From the NCBI GenBank assembly GCA_033977485.1, contig CM066995.1, positions 47,615,162 to 47,679,161 on the forward strand: DNA of 64,000 bases, written 5' to 3'. The DNA comes from Hydrangea macrophylla (taxonomy: Eukaryota > Streptophyta > Magnoliopsida > Cornales > Hydrangeaceae). The notes beneath the pieces are model-generated. The model was not told the origin of the DNA and ran no database searches. It saw only the letters and a program-made list of their open reading frames with translations. A program made the position numbers and the translations under genes. Positions 56,218 through 64,000 of this stretch are shown piece after piece; the first letter of the stretch is position 1, and every line of letters begins with the position of its first letter.

Positions 56218-58221
56218 TGTAATACCCATACCCGAAAAAAAGGTAGTAATGTCTATTTTGCATGCATTAATTAGTATAATTAATTGCATGTGATGATTTG
56301 GGTAAATTTCAGTTACCCATGTGATAAGTGTTTCATAAAGGGCACAGTTGGACAAATGTGAAGTGGGACCCACGAGAGGTCCAGATTGGATAAATTGCAT
56401 GTAGTTGCATTTATGTGATTAAATGGAAGACATGTAAATATAAATGTGTACATTATAATACGTGTTGATACCATATGATTATTTAATTGATGAAATGTTA
56501 AGTGTTTTAATATTCTTTTATTGTTCATGTTTATTTATGGGACCAATTTGGTTACCCTTGTGAGGGCGTAATTGGACACGTGGTATAATTAGTAGGCTAA
56601 TTAGTGCTTTCATATAATATTTGAGACCCATACGTGCCATAGACTAGACCACTTAGGTATTGGATAGTAATATAATTAGTTTGGATGTTATAATAGAACT
56701 TTAAATATGTGGGGGTGTAAAAGAGAATAGACCAAAGCTGGAGATTATTCTTTAGAATATTCCATTAGCTCTTAAGTCAAAAAAAATAAAAAAAAGGAAG
56801 ACAAATCGTGAGGGGTGTGTGTTAGTGTGAGTCGGCGGCGGGCCGTCTATATATGTATATATTATATTATCATTATTATTATAATATATATATATATAAA
56901 AGTTTAGCTAATCATAAGTTAAAAAAAAATAAAAACAAGAAAGAACATTGAAAAAACAGTGAGTGAGAGAGCTGCGAGAGAAGAAAGAAAGGGTGGGTTT
57001 TGGCCTTTCCAATGTCATAGCTTCGCCATACGTTGTCTAAATTGCGATACAAAGTCATATTTGGACTCGTGGGGGTAAGCCTAACCTTATGGTGTAATTT
57101 AATTTAAGTTTAATCGATAGGTTTTTCGTGACCCAAATGGGTTGGTAATATTTAGTTTACCAAAATTGTGTAGGGAAATATTTGGGGTTTCTAAGCTTAT
57201 TTGGCAATTCGTAGAGGTGAGTGTCCTAATCCCAAAATTGGATATTTAATGTTATTTATTTATTAGTAAATGGTTAAATTGCTTAATTGTAATTAAGCAG
57301 AAAAGCATGTGATTAATCTTTATTTAATATGTCCAAAAATGTTGAAATTGCCATGTTGACATGTTGAGTTGCTTATGTGCCTATTTGGGTCAAAGGGTGT
57401 CAATTGATAATCACCATTATTTAGCCCGTATATAAGGGACGCCCATTCCTCAGAGAAAAGGGGGATGGTGATGAAGTCCTCAGAGAAAAGGGGACGGTGG
57501 TGACGACCACCAGCGAATTGACTACGGTCACGAGTGAATGAGAGTGATTTCGCTATATGCGACGGAAAAAGTGAGAATGGCCCAAAATCAAGGGTCCAGA
57601 ACGATGGTGGTTGATTACTTGACACGCCGGCGACCATTTATTGCTGTGAATGTTTAATTGGTGTTATGAATCATTAAATACTCCAATTGCATGATTAGCA
57701 CCACGTACTCACTAAGTGAAATCTTATTCGATTTTTGTGGCTAATGACCACGCAAGTTCAGATGAATACCACAGTGAGAAATGATCGAGACTACGGGGCT
57801 GGGTCTAGCTTGCTTATATGTTTATATGTGAGGATTTGAATAAGGTTGTAATAAATTTAAAGTTTATACTTTTAAATATGTTTAGAAATAAATGTTAAAA
57901 TGAGTTTGTAATATCTATATATTTAGTTGGATTTTGATATGTTTTGGAATATTTAAATAAATGAGTGTAGCAGGGGTTAAAAATGTTTTAGTTATGAAAA
58001 CAGGATGAAATGTGCTATAATGGGGGAAACTTTGCCCAAGTACCATTTGACGGTTTTAAAACTTTATTTTATTCCTCTTTATTAATTTATTTGATAAAAT
58101 GATATTTTACCCCTGGTATTTAAGTCAAAATTTAATTTTTGGAACGTAAAAAAAAAATGATTGTTTGGTCATTGGCTTTGTTACACGTGTCCTAGCCCGC
58201 GGGACGGGTTGGGGTGTGACA
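56218..58221 (+). repeat. Ty3-type LTR, copy B (2004 bp)
   Basis: TGTAATACCCATACCC to GGTGTGACA, nearly identical to 10287-12295 but with clearly more differences than the LTR pair of the 21 kb element. A TATA box TATATAAG is retained near 57430. A tRNA-Met PBS follows at 58222-58238. Confidence 0.85.
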
Positions 58222-60330
58222 AATTTTGGTATCAGAGCAATATGTTAGAGTCTTTTGGGACGAGAGACGAATACGACGCGTAAAAAAAAATGCATGTATA
58301 ATCATGACACGTAGCTATATGTAGAGACATACATGTTTACTGCACGTGATTTAAATGTTGTTGAACATGCATATCATGTTGCATGCATTCTACATATTAT
58401 AATATGTGGAGGGATGGTTGAAAGATTCATTGTGATAAAATGGAGTATGAAAGGGAATTGTTTTTCCAAATGTTGACTTAATTGAGTTGGAAAGGGGACT
58501 TGAGAATTTAGTAAGAAAATCCGAGTTTGGGAATATTTGTAGAATTTGGGTTCAGAAATCAAGAAGTTGAGTTAGTAATCCTGAAATGATTTGACTGGTA
58601 TTATATTATCATGGGTATTGACTTGATGAAAGGTTATTGAGTATTGGGTTATCATTTTGGGTATGGATTTCTTTTCGAATATTATTGGGTATTATTATTA
58701 TTTGTGAAGATTATTTCTTTTTTTTCTGTCAAGAAAATGGATATCTGGATTTCTTTATTTACGGTGGGTCTTCTGGTATTCAAATATTATAGTTTGGGAA
58801 ATTCTGGATTTCTTATGATTTTTATGGGCTTCATGAGCCGATATGGTATTATTGTTATCTCTTATTTCTTCATTTATTCGGTAATGATCTTTAGGAGTAT
58901 TTCTTTTTTTTCTGTCAAGAAAATGGATATCTGGATTTCTTTATTTACGGTGGGTCTTCTGGTATTCAAATATTATAGTTTGGGAAATTCTGGATTTCTT
59001 ATGATTTTTATGGGCTTCATGAGCCGATATGGTATTATTGTTATCTCTTATTTCTTCATTTATTCGGTAATGATCTTTAGGAGTATTTATCGAGCTCCTT
59101 ATATATTTTCTTGGGATTGAGGGTAAAATATTGAGTTTGTCGAAGTGATAAAATATTTGGGGATTCATCCAGTCGCTTGAGTTATATTGGGTTGTTGAGA
59201 AATATCTCACCTCTATTTGGGTTATATCAGCTTGTTGAGGAATCTCTCAACACAAATTTATTTATTGTTATTTATCGGGATGTCTCTCTTATTATCGAAT
59301 GATGATTGGTTCTCCAACGTGTCAGTATAAATAGCGGATTTGGGGTTAACTAAAAGTATCAGACTTTTCGATTATGTTTCCATCGATTGGGTATCACTAC
59401 GGTTATGAATTATTCTCTTACTGGTTAAGGATATGGTTGATTGTGATCAAGACTAAGTATCTGTGTTGTACGAATAACCAATTGGGTTGACTGGCTATCG
59501 GGGTATCAGAATTTCTACCAGAGATCTGAATTTGAAAATGGGTTTACCAGTTTAATAGGTAGTAATCTCTTTGATATCCAAACCACTCCAAGATCCGTTC
59601 CACCACCATGTGCCTCAGGTAATAATATTTTTATTATTTCTTTGTACTTTATATGTAAGCAAATAGATCTGACTATTGCACTGCACTGTAGCAATTGTCA
59701 AGTATCCTAATATATCACTGGAAACTTTCAGATTTTGGAATTCTTCGTATGTCACGTTAAGTGAGGTTATATATATTTAAATGAGTAGAAAATATTTTGA
59801 ATTATCTTTTGTGGAAAAAAAAAACCCACCGATTTATTGTGAATCAGGAAGTGTTTAAAAATATTTTGATAAAAGGAAGTAGTTGGATTTGACTCAAATT
59901 GGGTAGAAAGGGAAAATTAGTGAAAAGAGTTTTAATCAAATGTGGATATTTCAATTGTTGTATAAAGGAGTTATTAATAGAAAATGTTTTGATTATATGA
60001 TAATTGTGTAAACATTTTATTTTATGGAGAAAGATTTCAAATGAATATTATTGAGCTAGGAAGCTCAGATGAATACCTTACTTCTACTTGGCTTTAAATT
60101 GGAATATTATATTTTAAAATGAATTCCAAATGACTTTGGTAAGAAAATGGTTTGAAAGTAGCTTGTGATATTCTACATATTATTCTTAATATTGTTTGTT
60201 GTGGTTGTAAAAAAGTATCAATTTATTTCTTGGGAACTGAGTTGGGATATTCTTGGTTACAAGATGAGTATGACAGGGTAATGAAGCACTTCATTTTAAA
60301 GACACGTTCTAGATATCTTTAGGTTATCGC
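58222..60330 (+). other. PBS and leader of the Ty3 element, copy B
   Basis: aattttggtatcagagc at 58222 is the PBS. Homology to copy A stops at 58637. Beyond it is an AT-rich leader with an exact tandem duplication (58712-59083). The hydrophobic frame at 58644-59120 is produced by that duplication and has no family features. No gene is recognised. Confidence 0.6.
58712..59083 (+). repeat. Perfect 186 bp tandem duplication
   Basis: Units 58712-58897 and 58898-59083 appear identical, including the run of eight T. The period is a multiple of three, so a chance open frame is doubled (62 codons per unit). Exact identity indicates a recent event. Confidence 0.9.
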
Positions 60331-61440
60331 TTGTTGCTCGGGATTACAATCGGAGATCAACGAGTAATCTTGTTATATACAAGTGATGCATTTAAAAGGG
60401 CACTGCATACTTGGGGAAACAGGAGAAATTTTGAGATTAAAGAGTATTGGATCATATTTAAGTTGTATCGCGACAAAAAAAAAATCAGTTGTTCATTGAT
60501 TGTAAGTGCTTCAAGGAGGGGATAAATGTATATATCGATATCTATATATTGGGGTTTAGACAGCGTAAACTGAAAAACAAGTAAGTTCTACAATCTGTGT
60601 AGTTTGAGAATTGTGAAGCTTTGCCTTATGTTGAATATCTAGTGGAACAGTTATATTTCTAGAATATGTGATTTAAAGGAATAAAGATTTCGTGGGTGTC
60701 TTTGAAAATTAATCAATTAGGAATTATGAAGGTGACATAAATTTGAAGTTAAGGGATTGACTAAGTATTATTGAAAATTTGTTGAAGATTTCTTTCTGTA
60801 GAAGGACACATGTGAAATTTATATTGGTTACAGTGAAGTTTTCAATAATCAAAGAAAATCGATCTATGATGATACTAATATTATTATTGCAAATGTTTGT
60901 GTTGGGATTGGATTATGTTGACGCAACATTAATTCATGCTGCATATGGTTGAAATCTCATGAAATGAATTATTTGGTACAAGATCTAGAGTTCATGGTAT
61001 TCGTTCTATATTGAGCATTTGGTAGTAATGTTTTTATGAGGTGGAAGTTTATATTAATTGTCGTGCTTTGGATATTTAGTTATGCAACGACAATTGAGTA
61101 CATGATATGGAGGACAGTTGGAACTCATGATGGCTACAGTTGGATATGATATATTAATCAGGTAAAGACTAAATGGTTGTTAGTGCCTGTATTTGAGACC
61201 AGCGAGGGTTTGATATGCGCGTTGACTATTCAGAAATGATTTGGGTCAAGATTCAAAAGTTACTAGAAATTGCATTTGTTCCGAAAATTGGGGAAGGAAC
61301 GATGATAATAAATTGAGATCAACAATCACTACTATAACAAATGAGCGAAAATTGACTTAAAGTTCGGTTTTGAGTTTCTGTTTTAGAAATTTGTAATAAA
61401 GCACTAAAAGGAAAGTGATTGGGCTCTGCTTTACAGTAAA
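60331..61440 (+). pseudogene. Possible heavily decayed Ty3 RNase H region
   Basis: LLYTSDAFKRALHTWGN near 60370-60420 faintly resembles the start of a Ty3 RNase H (LYTDASKKALG pattern). Later scraps could be its continuation, but frames are broken everywhere. This is weak pattern recognition only. Confidence 0.2.
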
Positions 61441-61827
61441 ATGTGCGAGAATCTCAAGATCAAGCTTGTACTTCGAATGAAGGTAGCTCAAGGGAATGAG
61501 TTCAGAAGAAATATTGAAGTATATATGGTAAAACCAGTCATCCCATTATTAGTCTTGATAAAATGCTTGAGAGATTTAATAAACCCAAAAGAAGCTACAG
61601 TTCAAGATTTACAAATTGAAATCAAACAAGTTAAAGTTGATATAAAAAACTTACAAGAGCAAGTTGCCAAATTTGACCAAGACCACAGTAGTGAAGATGC
61701 TTCCCTTAGTGAAGATTCCAGTAGTGAAGAGACTTCCCCTAGTGACCAAAATAAAGAAATAGGACAACCTAGTTTGCTTCAAGTTATGAATAAAAATACA
61801 CTGACAAAAATGGCATTGCAATGTTAA
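61441..61827 (+). CDS. Hypothetical 128 aa acidic coiled-coil protein
   Basis: ATG at 61441 and stop at 61825-61827. The N-terminal half is basic/hydrophobic; residues about 58-80 form heptads (VQDLQIEIKQVKVDIKNLQE); the C-terminal part is Ser/Glu/Asp-rich with three short SEDxS/SEETS-type repeats. I do not recognise the family. A coiled coil plus acidic Ser-rich segment is seen in capsid-like proteins of several retroelements and pararetroviruses, but there is no decisive motif. It lies directly before the copia LTR at 61861, which may have cut off its continuation. It may be a chance or relic frame. Confidence 0.3.
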   Translation: MCENLKIKLVLRMKVAQGNEFRRNIEVYMVKPVIPLLVLIKCLRDLINPKEATVQDLQIEIKQVKVDIKNLQEQVAKFDQDHSSEDASLSEDSSSEETSPSDQNKEIGQPSLLQVMNKNTLTKMALQC

Positions 61828-61860
61828 AATAATAGTAAATAAAGAATTATAAATAGAGAC

Positions 61861-63200
61861 TGTTAGCCTTAAGGTATATTAAGGCATATTTAATTATGTT
61901 TTGATGATGTCAAATATGCTATGATAATTACATGATTCATATTGATTCATTCTTTGTTATTATCATAGTCATTTTTATGCTCCTATATAATCTCATGTAT
62001 TAATTTTGTATCAATGTTTTAACATCTTTGTGTGCATGAGATTTAATTGATGTAGATCAAGATTACAAGGAGCTCAACAAGGATCAAGCTTAAAGATTTG
62101 AAGATATTTAATCCTTGGTTGAAGTCTAGGACCTTCATTGTAAGGCATCTTGATCTCACACTCATAGGGGCTCAAACAAACTCTAAACGTTATAGTTTTG
62201 GAAATAAATTTTAAGTGGGTCATCTTTAAAGCAATGCCCCAACCAATTGGGAAATAATTAAATGTTGAATCTTATATGGTTGGAAAGGTATTTGAATCTA
62301 GTTTTCAAAATATCAAACGGATCGCAAATCCGATTTTTGTAGAGGGAGTTATGACCGTTTTAGTGGAGATGTGTCTGGTTGTCAAACAGGGAGGGGCAGT
62401 CGACTGAGGGCCCGATGCAGTCGACTGAAGTGAGCAGAATGCAAACACAACCCTCTGTAAACACATCTCAGTCGACTGCTTCAAGGTCCAGTCGAATGCT
62501 TCAAGTCCCAGTCGACTGAAGCGACCTGGAAGGCAATAACGGCTAGTTTTTAGAGGGGTTTTTAATTACCAAACTTGCCACCAATGGCTATAATCTTCCA
62601 AGGCCTATAAATACATGTTTTCCCAAGCTATTTGGGGTTAAGATTTTGATTGGAAAACATAGTATTGAATCACACAACTTGTTGATTTTTAATCAATCAC
62701 ATTTGAACCCTAGTTGTGTGAGTTTATCAAGTTGCTCAAATCTTTCATTTGTATTTCTTGAGAGAGCAAAATTGTAATGAGCTTTAATTGTATTATCCAC
62801 TCTAGAGAGAGAGAGTTATCACTTTGTATTCAATTCAATTTGTAAAGGTTGAGGGTTAGTAACCCTTGTGGGCAAAGAAGAGGTGTTCTTCTTTGGGAGA
62901 GATTGAAGGCTCTTGTAACGGTTTGGTGCACACCCGTAAGTGCTCCGGGAACGGTTTGGTCTACACCCGTGAAGTAGATCGGATTAAAGGAATCCTCAAG
63001 AGGTGTTGTTGAGGGGTGGACGTAGGCCGCGGGGTGCGATTGCCGAACCACTTGAAAAATTGGTTTGCAAGTATCTCTTCCCTTATCTCTTTAGATAATT
63101 GTTTGTGATTGTGTTTAATTTGCTATTAAGTTTTTAAAAGGTTAATTTCCGCTAAAACCTTATTCACCCCCCCTCTAAGGTTTCCACATTTGGGCCAACA
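61861..63200 (+). repeat. Copia 5' LTR (1340 bp) with CAGTCGACTG palindromes
   Basis: It starts TGTTAGCCTTAAGG and ends GGGCCAACA. A TATA box TATAAATA is at 62606-62613. Four perfect CAGTCGACTG words (62397, 62418, 62469, 62509) and one variant (62489) cluster 100-200 bp upstream of it. Confidence 0.8.
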
Positions 63201-63219
63201 ATTGGTATCATAGCTTCGG
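63201..63219 (+). other. Copia primer binding site
   Basis: attggtatcatagcttcgg follows the LTR end; it differs from the usual tggtatcagagc by one base (g to t). Confidence 0.7.
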
Positions 63220-63263
63220 CTCTTCTATTTTCAAAAGATTTTGAAAAATTTGAGTTAAGATCC

Positions 63264-64000
63264 ATGGAAACTACATTCTTTGAAAATGGATATTGTATTT
63301 GTACTCCTCCATCATTGAGTGATCATAAGTATGATCATTGGAAGAGGAGAATAGAAATTTATTTTCTTTCACTTAACTACAATCTTTGGAGTATTGTCAA
63401 AAATGGTTTTTCTCATAAACCAAAGGTTGAATGGAATGAAAGTGATCAAAATAACTTTCTATTGAATCTTAGAGCTATGAAAATTCTATATGAAGCTTTA
63501 GATAATACCACATATAATAGAATTCGTTCATGCTCTAATGCTAATGAAATTTGGTTATGTTTAGAAAATATTTATAATGCTACTAACCAAATCCTTGAGT
63601 TGCAAATAGGAGTTGATGATGTTGTAGGAAATGTTGAAAACCTAACCCATCAACAAGAAGTGCAAAAAGAGGATTTTGTACAAGAGAAAGAAGAAAGTTA
63701 TATATGCCTATTTGCAAATGAAAAAGAAGAGGAGAATGAGAAAATGACAAAAGGGGGAACTTGGAGCGATTCGGATAATGATGCTTCCGAGGACGAGTCA
63801 AGCGACCAAGAAGCCGCCCATGAAAATAAGGTAAAAGAGGAAAACTCCAACTCATCCGCTAATTATGATGAACTTCAATGTGCATTTGAAGAATTACATG
63901 AGGAGTTGGAAAATTTGGGAATCAAATATATAACTCTTAAAAAGAATTTTTCCAAACTTTCAAATGAGTTAAATATTTTGAAATCCCAAAATGAATCTTT
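63264..64000 (+). CDS. Copia gag, internally deleted, partial (at least 245 aa)
   Basis: From ATG 63264 the protein begins METTFFENGYCICTPPSLSD, then YDHWKRRIEIYFLSLNYNLW and NEIWLCLENIYNATNQ, which is the N-terminal gag pattern (DUF4219/UBN2) of Maximus/SIRE copia. At about residue 113 it jumps to QIGVDDVVGNVENL and then to the C-terminal part typical of the lineage (GGTWSDSDNDASEDESSDQE, then a coiled coil YDELQCAFEELHEEL). The central helical region and the CCHC zinc knuckle normally in between are missing, yet the frame is open to 64000. Confidence 0.7.
   Translation, partial: METTFFENGYCICTPPSLSDHKYDHWKRRIEIYFLSLNYNLWSIVKNGFSHKPKVEWNESDQNNFLLNLRAMKILYEALDNTTYNRIRSCSNANEIWLCLENIYNATNQILELQIGVDDVVGNVENLTHQQEVQKEDFVQEKEESYICLFANEKEEENEKMTKGGTWSDSDNDASEDESSDQEAAHENKVKEENSNSSANYDELQCAFEELHEELENLGIKYITLKKNFSKLSNELNILKSQNES

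Larger units (their letters stand above)
61861..64000 (+). mobile_element. Maximus/SIRE-like Ty1/copia element, 5' part
   Basis: LTR 61861-63200, tRNA-Met-type PBS at 63201, and a gag frame from 63264 open to the end of the window. Because the right part is outside the window, completeness and target duplication cannot be judged. The gag has lost its central section, so this is probably a non-autonomous or deletion derivative. Confidence 0.75.

Noticed and set aside
10287..58221. The 10287-12295 and 56218-58221 LTRs as the two ends of one 48 kb element
   Set aside because: Both are preceded by the same copia relic and followed by the same PBS and leader, so both are copies of a 5' LTR in a duplicated segment.
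58644..59120. 158-codon frame with hydrophobic, membrane-like segments
   Set aside because: The length comes from an exact 186 bp duplication of AT-rich leader sequence; composition explains the hydrophobicity.

Overview
The window is a transposable-element-dense stretch of a plant (angiosperm, probably eudicot) nuclear genome. I see no ordinary host gene. Nearly everything is LTR retrotransposon in various states of decay. The evidence is TG...CA LTRs, PBS sequences of the initiator-tRNA-Met type (TGGTATCAGAGC), chromodomain integrase tails, dual RNase H domains typical of plant Tat-lineage Ty3 elements, and a copia gag of the Maximus/SIRE type. The species cannot be assigned from the sequence.

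Layout. (1) 1-6470: 3' half of a decayed plus-strand Ty3/chromovirus-like element (zinc-knuckle scraps, chromodomain tail, about 3.0 kb LTR with two internal tandem arrays). (2) 6472-12711: repeat unit 'A', made of a decayed Ty1/copia gag/int relic, a 3' scrap of a Tat element, a 2.0 kb Ty3 LTR, its PBS and leader. (3) 12712-23231: minus-strand Tat-lineage element, truncated at its 3' end and broken by nonsense codons and frameshifts. It carries antisense, intron-containing accessory genes of the Transposase_28 / 'putative gypsy type transposon' kind. (4) 23662-30120: minus-strand chromovirus with a large internal deletion and a 5' LTR that has lost its promoter end. (5) 30121-34487 plus 55538-61860: a copia LTR fragment and leader leading into repeat unit 'B', a second copy of A, then the Ty3 leader and decayed internal sequence. 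(6) 34488-55532: a complete 21,045 bp Tat/Ogre-like retrotransposon inserted into unit B. It has a perfect GTTTA target duplication and two 3491 bp LTRs differing at only about seven positions. (7) 61861-64000: start of a Maximus/SIRE-like copia element (complete LTR, PBS, internally deleted gag), running off the window.

The centrepiece is the 21 kb element. Its polyprotein (2278 aa from the first ATG) is uninterrupted and keeps gag, a DNG-type protease, a G-patch-like segment, RT, a degenerate plus a functional-looking RNase H, and a D,D35E integrase. Downstream, on the opposite strand, lies a complete six-exon gene encoding a 581 aa plant mobile domain (PMD; MAIN/MAIL1-like) protein. All five introns are GT-AG and phase 0, 67-94 bp long. 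Between the convergent pol and PMD genes are three hairpins built from the element's own polypurine-tract motif and two copies of a conserved stem motif with a covarying base pair. Further 3' come minisatellites and the PPT. The older minus-strand Tat element has the same architecture with an unrelated antisense gene family, which suggests repeated recruitment of antisense accessory genes.

Order of events (inference): decayed chromovirus and copia copies are oldest; the A/B duplication followed; the 21 kb element is the most recent insertion because it interrupts only copy B and its LTRs are nearly identical.
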